The notes under the pieces: generated by a model | Told to the model about the DNA's origin: nothing | The model's input: the letters and a program-made list of their open reading frames with translations, nothing else | Databases searched by the model: none | Shown: positions 1-5,530 of the stretch, piece after piece | Position numbering within the stretch: position 1 is the stretch's first letter | Layout: the number at the start of each line of letters is the position of its first letter | Translations under genes and position numbers: made by a program | Assembly (NCBI GenBank): GCA_002453475.1 | Contig: DKGY01000005.1 | Coordinates: 46,146-53,688, forward strand | DNA: 7,543 nucleotides | Direction of reading: 5' to 3' | DNA from: Clostridium sp. UBA6758 | GTDB taxonomy: Bacteria; Bacillota; Clostridia; Clostridiales; Clostridiaceae

Positions 1-707
1 GCAAAATCTATAAAATACCCTTTGTTATCTTTTATTAAAATATTGTGATAAGCTAAATCATGATGACAAAGAATAAAGTTTTCTTTATCCTTACATAGCT
101 CAATATAAGGTGAATTTTCTAGTACTTCTATACTCTTCTTCATTCTTTCAAGAAAGTAATCTACATGAGTCAGAAATATTTCATGAAACTCATTTTTATT
201 CTTATAGCTTAAAGCCATAGTCTTCATATTTTCTAAATCCTCAAGCTTTTCTTTATAACTATCTATAAGTTTAAAACCCTTAAATCTGTTACACTCTTCT
301 GAAAATCCTATCTTTCTTGATGCTTTATGCATCTCTGCTAAACTCCTAACTGCTATATTAATATCCAAAGGATTATTGTATTCACACTCTCTGCCTTCTA
401 TCAAATCCATAACTACATAGGTACTTTCTTTCCACACCGTGGTGATATGTCCCATATTATTTCGATAAAAATTTATGATTCTATCAAATCCATTGCTAGT
501 TACATAATCTATGCCATATACTATAAAATATAAATCTTCTTTAGCATAATCTATTTTTTTTAATATTTTATTTCCCTTATCCGTTACCAGAATAAATACC
601 TTTCTTAATGGAATTACATCTGTTACTACAAAATCGTAACTGCTAAAAAATTTTATATCTAAGTTGTATTTACTCAGCCATTCTTTATAAGAAAATCTAT
701 TTTCCAT
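1..707 (-). CDS. CotS-family spore coat protein (kinase-like fold), 3' part missing at the window edge
   Basis: The ATG at 707 opens a frame that stays open to the left edge (235 codons), so the C-terminal part is outside the window. The translation begins MENRFSYKEW. It shows a degenerate N-lobe with KGNKILKKIDY (about residues 44-54), then NNPLDINIAVRSLAEMHKAS (111-130). The APH/choline-kinase-type catalytic loop HHDLAYHN is at 215-222 (Brenner-type HxDxxxxN), and a metal-binding YFIDF lies right at the edge (231-235). This pattern is that of the CotS/CotI/YutH coat-protein family, usually about 330-350 residues, so roughly two thirds is present. Family members are spore coat or cortex-associated proteins whose substrate is generally unknown. 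It is the last visible gene of a four-gene operon and follows the upstream stop by 17 nt, with a near-perfect SD (AAGGAGGTGAC). Both catalytic motifs are intact, unlike the gene just upstream. Confidence 0.88.
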   Translation of the reverse strand, partial: MENRFSYKEWLSKYNLDIKFFSSYDFVVTDVIPLRKVFILVTDKGNKILKKIDYAKEDLYFIVYGIDYVTSNGFDRIINFYRNNMGHITTVWKESTYVVMDLIEGRECEYNNPLDINIAVRSLAEMHKASRKIGFSEECNRFKGFKLIDSYKEKLEDLENMKTMALSYKNKNEFHEIFLTHVDYFLERMKKSIEVLENSPYIELCKDKENFILCHHDLAYHNILIKDNKGYFIDF

Positions 708-715
708 AGCCTTTA

Positions 716-726
716 GTCACCTCCTT
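716..726 (-). promoter_or_regulatory. Ribosome binding site overlapping the upstream stop codon
   Basis: Read on the minus strand this is AAGGAGGTGAC, an almost full match to the 16S anti-SD. The TAA stop of the 254-codon gene (725-727) lies in its first bases. The spacing to the ATG at 707 fits. The arrangement suggests translational coupling. Confidence 0.8.
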
Positions 727-1489
727 ATATTAAAGACATTTCATCCTCCTTAATACCATTTAATAACCTTCTTATATACTCCTCTTCATTCCAATTTTTC
801 TTATTCTTCTTATATTTCTCGTATATCTTAATAAATTCATAAGGATAAGATAAAAGTGCTCTAATGAAAATTTTACTATTTTTTCCCAACCCTTCTAACT
901 CGCAAAACTCATCTATACACCTATTAAAATCCACCTTAAACCCCTTTCTCTTAAGCTTTACTAAAAAATAATAGCAATCCATTTCTACCATGTTATATGC
1001 TATGTCATCGAAATTTACGATTTCTATAGTTTCACCTTTTCCTAAGTTATCAAAATCTACATTAGTTAAACATATCTCTACATTATCCATACTTCTTGCA
1101 ACTAGCTCCATATATCCATTATCCATTATGGTATCAATGACTTTCTCACCTCTAGCTAAAATTTTATCTCCTCTTTCTAAAACTATCTCTTCTACTCTAT
1201 CTATTGGCCCATTATCTTTAATTTTTTCTAAACTACGTCTAAGCTTTTTAAGTTGAATTTTATCATCTTCAATAAGCTTACAAGTGTGATTATTTATCCT
1301 TTTTCTCAAATATCCATTAAAACCACAAGATACTTTATGGACTTCATTTATAATATGAATCTGTTCTATTACCTTCTCCTCTAGTATTCGTCTACTTAAT
1401 GTCTCATTACTTTTAAGCATAAAATTTACTTTTTTAACACCCTTAGTACTTAAATATTGCTGGAAGCTATCATAAAAAAATCTATTCAT
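725..1489 (-). CDS. CotS-like protein lacking most of the N-lobe and the canonical catalytic loop (probable pseudokinase)
   Basis: This 254-residue protein would at first be called hypothetical. Aligned by eye to the two CotS genes on either side, it shows the same landmarks in the same order. The helix ending HKVSCGF (51-57) matches HKCSEGF and HKASRKIGF. A charged helical segment follows (about 70-125). LTNVDFDNL (141-149) sits where the others have CHHDYANHN. IVNFDD (157-162) sits where they have IIDFD. FIRALLSYPYEFI (208-220), followed by KNWNEEEYIRRLL (231-243), matches AAFMEFPQDYW followed by MWGEDFFLRKL. Only about 30 residues precede the first landmark, so the N-lobe with the nucleotide-binding lysine is almost absent, and the catalytic His-His-Asp is replaced by Asn-Val-Asp. 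The start is the ATG at 1489 with SD GAGGTGAT, 10 nt after the upstream TAG. It is probably a non-catalytic structural or partner protein in the coat. Homology is an inference from motif order; the function is unknown. Confidence 0.8.
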   Translation of the reverse strand: MNRFFYDSFQQYLSTKGVKKVNFMLKSNETLSRRILEEKVIEQIHIINEVHKVSCGFNGYLRKRINNHTCKLIEDDKIQLKKLRRSLEKIKDNGPIDRVEEIVLERGDKILARGEKVIDTIMDNGYMELVARSMDNVEICLTNVDFDNLGKGETIEIVNFDDIAYNMVEMDCYYFLVKLKRKGFKVDFNRCIDEFCELEGLGKNSKIFIRALLSYPYEFIKIYEKYKKNKKNWNEEEYIRRLLNGIKEDEMSLI

Positions 1490-1492
1490 TTT

Positions 1493-1502
1493 ATCACCTC
1501 TA
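1493..1502 (-). promoter_or_regulatory. Ribosome binding site overlapping the upstream stop codon
   Basis: The minus strand reads TAGAGGTGAT. The TAG stop of the 72-codon gene (1500-1502) merges with the SD GAGGTGAT of the next gene, whose ATG starts at 1489. Confidence 0.75.
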
Positions 1503-1718
1503 CTTACGTTTATTTTTTTCTACTTTATTTATCTTCTTCAGTATTTCTTCTTTCTCCATTTCAAGCTCCATCATCTTCTTTTTCCTTTTTTTTATTTTTT
1601 TTAACTCTTTAACATAAGCTTCCATGTCCTCTAATCTTTTATCATAATCCTCTAAGGTCTTTATCTCTTCTATATTTTCCATATATTCATCATAATTCTT
1701 ATTTTCATTCTTACTCAC
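1500..1718 (-). CDS. Small charged coiled-coil protein of the coat operon
   Basis: A 72-residue protein of unknown function. Residues 10-70 are almost entirely Glu, Lys, Met, Leu and Ile with heptad-like spacing (IEEIKTLEDY, then MELEMEKEEILKKI), so a long alpha-helical coiled coil is likely. The middle (38-48) is a dense lysine/arginine run and the C-terminus is also basic (KNKRK). It has no signal peptide and no membrane segment. The start is GTG at 1718, placed 8-10 nt after the SD AAGGAGGAG. An overlapping ATG two bases upstream (1720) would be followed at once by TGA, so it cannot be the start. The gene lies 12 nt after the CotS stop and 10 nt before the CotS-like gene, inside an apparent translationally coupled operon. 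A scaffold or assembly role with the neighbouring coat proteins is only a guess from context. Confidence 0.75.
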   Translation of the reverse strand: MSKNENKNYDEYMENIEEIKTLEDYDKRLEDMEAYVKELKKIKKRKKKMMELEMEKEEILKKINKVEKNKRK

Positions 1719-1723
1719 ATAAT

Positions 1724-1733
1724 CTCCTCCTTA
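1724..1733 (-). promoter_or_regulatory. Ribosome binding site containing the upstream stop, selecting a GTG start
   Basis: The minus strand reads TAAGGAGGAG: the TAA stop of the CotS gene (1731-1733) supplies the first bases of the SD. Its spacing favours the GTG at 1718 for the coiled-coil gene, because the ATG at 1720 reads ATG-TGA. Confidence 0.78.
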
Positions 1734-2744
1734 AAGATTATCTAACTTAAATTGCCTAAAGCTATTTATAAATTCCTGTCTTTCTTCTCTGTCATTGGCA
1801 TATGCCTTTAACTTTCTTAAAAAGAAATCTTCTCCCCACATTTTTTTCTCCCAATAATATTGAATTCCTCGTTGCCAATAATCCTGAGGAAACTCCATAA
1901 AAGCCGCCATGATTTTAATATCATCTTGTTCTAACCTATGAGATGATTTGTAAGCTTTTAATATAATCCTTGCTCTCTCTTCATTCCATCTTCCATACTT
2001 CATTGCCCTAATTAATAGACTAGATAAGTCATGTAAATGAGTATCCAAAATACAATAATCAAAATCAATGATATTAACCTCATTATCCTTGCCTATTAAT
2101 ACATTATGATTGGCATAATCGTGATGACAAAAACCTCCTAATCTTATCTCATCAAGCATCTTATTTTCATAGTTTGTATCACAAAGATTATTAATAGCTC
2201 TATCACATCTTTGAAGCTCTTCTTCTATCATGCTTAAATAATACAAGTCAACATCAGTCTTTTTAGACCTCCTATTTATTAAATTTTTGAAACTCAATAT
2301 TTCTCCCTTTCTTGTCCTGTATACCTCTATCCACTTAAACCATCCTACTCTAGGTTTCATATCTTTGCTTACTATAAATCCCTCACTACATTTATGAAGC
2401 TGACCTAATTTTTTAGCGACTATAGAAAGTTCAATAGGATTTTCATAGGAACTTTCCCTCCCATTAAGCCATAGTGTTATATAGGCAAAGTTCTCATCAA
2501 ATTTTATATAATCCATTCCTCTTGTTGTTCTTATTATGTTTGGTACATATTCAAATCCATTACTATCTAGATGTTTCATAGCTCGTAATATGAATAAAAA
2601 ATGTGGAAGTTCATATTTTACTACTTTTAGACAATATATCTGTTTACCTGCCTCTACTCTATAAACACTTTTTATTTTTTCTATAGAAGTTACTAGAATG
2701 TTATATTCTTTTTTCAATATTTCTGATATCTCTAAATTTTTCAA
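1731..2744 (-). CDS. CotS-family spore coat protein (APH/choline-kinase-like fold)
   Basis: A full-length member of the CotS/CotI/YutH family at 337 residues. Using numbering from the longer ATG form (start 2759, five residues more), YCLKVVKY (42-49) holds the likely nucleotide-binding lysine K45. WLNGRE is at 97-102, LHKCSEGF at 121-128, the catalytic loop HHDYANHN at 212-219, the metal-binding IIDFD at 230-234, and the family C-terminus FMEFPQDYW...YYWEKKMWGEDFFLRKL at about 288-317. The key kinase-fold residues are present, so it may phosphorylate a small molecule or sugar, but no substrate is established. The TTG at 2744 is preferred. A strong SD (GGAGGAGG) lies inside the extension, 5 nt before this TTG, while the ATG at 2759 has only AGAAGG 3 nt away and would sit about 8 nt from the inferred transcript start. 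This is the first gene of the operon that continues through 1-1718. Confidence 0.9.
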   Translation of the reverse strand: MKNLEISEILKKEYNILVTSIEKIKSVYRVEAGKQIYCLKVVKYELPHFLFILRAMKHLDSNGFEYVPNIIRTTRGMDYIKFDENFAYITLWLNGRESSYENPIELSIVAKKLGQLHKCSEGFIVSKDMKPRVGWFKWIEVYRTRKGEILSFKNLINRRSKKTDVDLYYLSMIEEELQRCDRAINNLCDTNYENKMLDEIRLGGFCHHDYANHNVLIGKDNEVNIIDFDYCILDTHLHDLSSLLIRAMKYGRWNEERARIILKAYKSSHRLEQDDIKIMAAFMEFPQDYWQRGIQYYWEKKMWGEDFFLRKLKAYANDREERQEFINSFRQFKLDNL

Positions 2745-2749
2745 AAAAA

Positions 2750-2757
2750 CCTCCTCC
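2750..2757 (-). promoter_or_regulatory. Ribosome binding site that decides a TTG start for the CotS gene
   Basis: The minus strand reads GGAGGAGG, a strong SD, and it begins in the third base of the upstream in-frame ATG. Five T residues then separate it from the TTG at 2744. An SD lying inside the first codons makes the ATG at 2759 unlikely as the true start. Confidence 0.7.
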
Positions 2758-2773
2758 ATAAACCTTCTATAGG

Positions 2774-2801
2774 TAATATATGATAATTGGAATAAATGTG
2801 T
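2774..2801 (-). promoter_or_regulatory. Sigma-K-like promoter of the coat operon
   Basis: On the minus strand the -10 is CATATATTA (2782 down to 2774), an exact match to the sigma-K consensus CATAnnnTA. The -35 core AC lies at 2801-2800, exactly 17 nt upstream, within a short CA-rich run. Transcription would start near 2767, giving a leader of about 23 nt to the TTG at 2744. Late mother-cell expression fits a coat operon. A sigma-E contribution cannot be excluded because the two consensus -10 boxes overlap. Confidence 0.62.
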
Positions 2802-2838
2802 GTTTAGTTTTCAAGTATTTGTAACACTTATTTATTCC
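2789..2838. repeat. 14-bp imperfect inverted repeat in the divergent promoter region
   Basis: GGAATAAATGTGTG (2789-2802) and CACTTATTTATTCC (2825-2838) are inverted copies matching at 12 of 14 positions. The outer 9 bp are perfect, and 22 bp separate the arms. Each arm contains the AC of a candidate sigma-K -35 pointing outward, so the two promoters are arranged nearly as mirror images. It could be a regulator-binding site for both genes or a by-product of similar promoters. Confidence 0.6.
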
Positions 2839-2853
2839 CTGATTAATATGTAA
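2826..2853 (+). promoter_or_regulatory. Weak sigma-K-like promoter candidate for the glycosyltransferase
   Basis: AC at 2826-2827, 17 nt, then AATATGTAA at 2845-2853, which matches CATAnnnTA except for the first and eighth bases. Transcription would start near 2860, downstream of the ATG at 2857 and about 21 nt before the ATG at 2881. The match is weak. The support comes mainly from its mirror position relative to the minus-strand promoter. Confidence 0.35.
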
Positions 2854-2866
2854 TATATGGTTTTAA

Positions 2867-2874
2867 AAGGAGTG
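2867..2874 (+). promoter_or_regulatory. Ribosome binding site that decides the ATG at 2881
   Basis: AAGGAGTG lies 6 nt before the ATG at 2881 and inside the upstream extension that starts at the in-frame ATG 2857. That earlier ATG has no SD-like sequence in front of it (preceding bases GTAATAT), so the shorter protein is the likely product. Confidence 0.75.
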
Positions 2875-2880
2875 AAATTT

Positions 2881-4014
2881 ATGAAGTTAGCCATAGATGG
2901 TAGAGGCATAAATTGGTATAACGGAAGTGGTATAGGAACATATACAGAAAACCTTTTGAAAAACTTACTTAACATAGATAGAAATAACTCTTATCAAATT
3001 TATTGGTCCGGTGAAAACTATGAAAGTTATCAAAAGGAAAATACAAATTTAGTTATGTGCTCAAAAAAATATCAAAGATTCTTCCAGGATAGTTTTTTTC
3101 CAGAAGACTTGAAAAGAGAGAATATAGATTTATATCATATTCCACAAAATGGTATAGGATTGGCTCCTGAAGTTCATTGTAAAAAAGTAGTTACTATTCA
3201 TGATTTAATTCCCTACATAATGCCTGAAACTGTAGGTAAGGGATATTTACTTAAATTTTTAAAAGAGATGCCTTTTATCGCAGAAGCTAGTAACGGGATT
3301 ATTACAGTATCTGAATATTCAAAACAAGACATCCTTAGATTTTTTCCAATAGACGAAAATAAAGTCTTTGTTACGCCACTAGCTGCTGATAAAAAGTATA
3401 GGCCTTTAGATAAGGAGCACTGTAGAAATATAATAGAAGAAAAATATGGAGTAGATAAACCTTTTATTCTTTATGTTGGAGGCTTTAGCAAGCGTAAAAA
3501 TGTATATTCTCTAATAACCTCCTTTAGTAAGTTAGTAAAGCATATGCACAAGGAATATAACTTAGTAATTGTAGGTTCTTATAGAGATGAATCTCAAGAA
3601 CTTGTAAAATTAGTTGATAAACTTAATATGAGTAGATATATAAAATTTACAGGTTTTGCTCCTGATGAAGATTTGCCCATTTATTACAATGCTTGTGAAT
3701 GCTTTGCATATCCTTCATCATATGAAGGATTTGGACTACCACCACTTGAAGCAATGAGTTGTGGTACTCCAGTTATTTCTTCAAATACAACGTCTATTCC
3801 AGAAGTAGTTGGACATAGCGGAATTCTAATTGATCCACATAGTGATAAATCCCTTTTAAATGCCATGGAACTTATGCTTGGTAGTGATACTCTTCGTAGT
3901 GAATTTAGCAAAATTGCACTGTTAAGATCAAAAGATTTTTCTTGGGAAAATACAGCTAGAAAAACTTTAGATATCTATAATGAAATATATAAGAGAGCTA
4001 TAGAGGAAAGGTAA
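2881..4014 (+). CDS. GT4-family glycosyltransferase, CotSA-like
   Basis: A retaining GT-B glycosyltransferase of family GT4, 377 residues from the chosen ATG. It starts [11 protein letters not shown] glycine-rich acceptor-side loop [12 protein letters not shown] is at 15-26, TIHDLIPY at 105-112 and [11 protein letters not shown] at 141-151. The start of the donor domain, [12 protein letters not shown], is at 196-207 and holds basic residues expected to contact the donor phosphates. The EX7E signature EGFGLPPLE is at 282-290, followed by CGTPVISSN and the nucleotide-binding IPEVVG. It has no signal peptide or membrane helix, so it acts in the cytosol, probably of the mother cell. It faces a CotS operon across a shared promoter region. 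In Bacillus subtilis the coat glycosyltransferase CotSA is also a GT4 protein of similar length encoded beside cotS, so a role in coat glycosylation is likely. Donor and acceptor cannot be read from sequence; the nearby GDP-mannose enzyme makes mannose a candidate. Confidence 0.9.
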   Translation: MKLAIDGRGINWYNGSGIGTYTENLLKNLLNIDRNNSYQIYWSGENYESYQKENTNLVMCSKKYQRFFQDSFFPEDLKRENIDLYHIPQNGIGLAPEVHCKKVVTIHDLIPYIMPETVGKGYLLKFLKEMPFIAEASNGIITVSEYSKQDILRFFPIDENKVFVTPLAADKKYRPLDKEHCRNIIEEKYGVDKPFILYVGGFSKRKNVYSLITSFSKLVKHMHKEYNLVIVGSYRDESQELVKLVDKLNMSRYIKFTGFAPDEDLPIYYNACECFAYPSSYEGFGLPPLEAMSCGTPVISSNTTSIPEVVGHSGILIDPHSDKSLLNAMELMLGSDTLRSEFSKIALLRSKDFSWENTARKTLDIYNEIYKRAIEER

Positions 4015-4068
4015 TCAAGACCCTATATAATATAATTTTATTTTAAATATATTTTTTTCTCCTCCTTC

Positions 4069-4118
4069 AAATATATAAAACCCTACTGTTCTTATTAACA
4101 GTAGGGTTTTATATATTT
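4069..4118. terminator. Bidirectional intrinsic terminator between convergent genes
   Basis: A perfect 22-bp stem (4069-4090 with 4097-4118) and a 6-nt loop CTTATT. The core CCCTACTGTT/AACAGTAGGG is GC-containing and flanked by an A tract on the left and TTTT on the right, so it reads as core hairpin plus U tract on both strands. It lies 54 bp after the glycosyltransferase stop and 80 bp after the stop of the opposing ManC gene. No gene was seen elsewhere in 4015-4198. Confidence 0.9.
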
Positions 4119-4198
4119 AAGAAAAGTTTAATAAATTTGTTAGTACGCTTAACTTCAGTAAGAGATTACTCCTCTCTAAAGCTAAGCTTTATTTCATA

Positions 4199-5266
4199 CT
4201 ATAAGAACTCTTCTAAGCCCTTTTCTTCCTTAATCTCATTAAGCAGATGTTTTAACTCCTGATCTTTGCTTTTATCCATTACTAAAATAACATCTCCGGC
4301 ATCTACAATAACTAAGTCTTTAATGCCAAAACCTATAATTAGATTTTTCTGTCCAAATACTGCACAGTTCTCACTGGAATTTAAGTATGCAGAGCCAACT
4401 ATTCTATTGCCATTGCGTTCATCTAAAAATCTGGTTAGGGATGCAAAGCTTCCAATGTCATCCCATTGAAATTCACTTTTTATTACATATCCTTTTCTAG
4501 TTTTCTGCATTATTCCAAAGTCAACTGAGATGCCATCTATTATTTTATATTCACTCTCTATAACTTCTTCTTCATCACCTTCTCCAACATGTTTATAAAT
4601 TTCACTGATGGAGCTATACATCTTTGGTAAGTACTTTTGTAATTCTCTTAGAAATACATCTGCTCTCCATATAAACATCCCTGAATTCCATAGATAGGTC
4701 CCTTTCAAAATAAAATCCTTAGCTACATCTATATTAGGTTTTTCTGTAAATCTAGACACCCTATAAGTTTTCATAGAACTTACTATTGGATCTCCCATTT
4801 CAATATATCCATAGCCTGTTTCTGGCCTATTAGGCTCAATGCCTATAGTTATAAGCCCTCTTCTTTTTTCTGCTAACTCTACTGCATTTCTCAATGTATC
4901 TAAAAATGCCTTTTCTCCTTCTATATAATGATCTGATGGTAACACTACCATAACAGCATCTTTATCACGCTTTAACAACTTGGCTGCTGCAAGACCTATG
5001 CATGTAGCAGTCTCCTTATTACTAGGCTCTATAAATATATTTTCTTTATTTAGTTGAGATAACTCTCCATGAATTTTATCAAGATATTCTTTATTCGTAA
5101 CTACAAATATATTTTCTTTATTTATTAAAGGTTCTATCCTTTTAACTGTATTAGTCAAAAAACTATCTTCATTAAAAACTTTTAAAAACTGCTTAGGATT
5201 GTTAGATCGAGACAGTGGATACAGTCTTGTACCTTTGCCTCCTGCCAAAATTAATGCGTATAACAC
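4199..5266 (-). CDS. manC: Mannose-1-phosphate guanylyltransferase (GDP-mannose pyrophosphorylase), single-domain
   Basis: Makes GDP-mannose from mannose-1-phosphate and GTP in the cytosol. Of 355 residues, the N-terminal nucleotidyltransferase signature LAGGKGTRLYPLS is at 7-19, PKQFLK at 24-29 (typical of ManC-type enzymes), LPSDHYI at 109-115, ETGYGYIE at 149-156, the sugar-phosphate-binding FTEKP at 173-177, WNSGMF at 193-198 and WDDIGSF at 268-274. The tail (about 290-345) has the short beta-helix-like ending of single-domain enzymes, and the C-terminal phosphomannose isomerase domain of bifunctional ManC proteins (about 470 residues) is absent. The GTG at 5266 is chosen because the SD AAAAGGTGAT (5280-5271) precedes it by suitable spacing. 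The alternative GTG at 5275 lies inside that SD. The gene is monocistronic in this window, convergent with the glycosyltransferase and divergent from the LCP genes. It likely supplies GDP-mannose for a coat or cell-wall glycan. Confidence 0.92.
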   Translation of the reverse strand: MLYALILAGGKGTRLYPLSRSNNPKQFLKVFNEDSFLTNTVKRIEPLINKENIFVVTNKEYLDKIHGELSQLNKENIFIEPSNKETATCIGLAAAKLLKRDKDAVMVVLPSDHYIEGEKAFLDTLRNAVELAEKRRGLITIGIEPNRPETGYGYIEMGDPIVSSMKTYRVSRFTEKPNIDVAKDFILKGTYLWNSGMFIWRADVFLRELQKYLPKMYSSISEIYKHVGEGDEEEVIESEYKIIDGISVDFGIMQKTRKGYVIKSEFQWDDIGSFASLTRFLDERNGNRIVGSAYLNSSENCAVFGQKNLIIGFGIKDLVIVDAGDVILVMDKSKDQELKHLLNEIKEEKGLEEFL

Positions 5267-5270
5267 AAGT

Positions 5271-5280
5271 ATCACCTTTT
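5271..5280 (-). promoter_or_regulatory. Ribosome binding site that decides a GTG start for manC
   Basis: The minus strand reads AAAAGGTGAT. The first possible GTG (5275-5273) is part of this SD, so translation more likely begins at the next in-frame GTG (5266), giving MLYALILAGG, the usual N-terminus for this family. Confidence 0.72.
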
Positions 5281-5294
5281 ATATTGCTTATTTT

Positions 5295-5322
5295 CATAAT
5301 ATGAAATTTAAAAGAAATTTGT
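5295..5322 (-). promoter_or_regulatory. Sigma-K-like promoter of manC
   Basis: On the minus strand AC (5322-5321), 17 nt, then CATATTATG (5303-5295), matching CATAnnnTA except for the last base. The predicted start near 5288 gives a leader of about 22 nt to the GTG at 5266, the same geometry as at the coat operon. This suggests that GDP-mannose synthesis here is switched on in the mother cell during sporulation. Confidence 0.5.
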
Positions 5323-5530
5323 GAAGAATAAAAAACTTCTTTTAATATACCATTATAAGAAATTTTATCGTATAATTATAGAATAGTTTATATACTGGTT
5401 TTTAATCATTAGTGTGTTTTTATTGTATAAATTTAATGTTGTAATACTTTTGTAATCAATATATCTCCAATAGTTGTTAATATATAATTGACACCTAGTA
5501 TAGAAAATACTTAGAAAGGGTGGTTTTATC

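Noticed and set aside
990..1256. Plus-strand open frame of 88 codons, Ser/Leu/Ile-rich
   Set aside because: It lies wholly opposite the CotS-like gene, has no SD, and its composition is what the reverse complement of a Lys/Glu/Asp-rich gene produces.
725..1718. The 72-codon and 254-codon genes as two halves of one frameshifted CotS gene
   Set aside because: The 72-residue protein is a Lys/Glu coiled coil with no N-lobe features, and both genes have their own well-placed SD and start, so a simple broken gene does not explain them.
3684..3911. Minus-strand open frame of 75 codons
   Set aside because: It is antisense to the EX7E region of the glycosyltransferase, which is clearly coding, and has no convincing SD or family resemblance.
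4176..4190. Short inverted repeat AAAGC-TAA-GCTTT near the end of manC
   Set aside because: A 5-bp stem is expected by chance here, and the strong hairpin at 4069-4118 already accounts for termination.
4266..4469. Plus-strand open frame of 67 codons
   Set aside because: It is antisense to the C-terminal part of manC and shows no features of its own.
5488..5493. TTGACA as a sigma-A -35 for the first LCP gene
   Set aside because: No acceptable -10 lies 16-18 nt downstream (the sequence there is TTAGAA, next to the SD). The nearby TATAAT at 5483-5488 has no -35 at the right distance. I could not assign a promoter in 5276-5530 for the plus strand.
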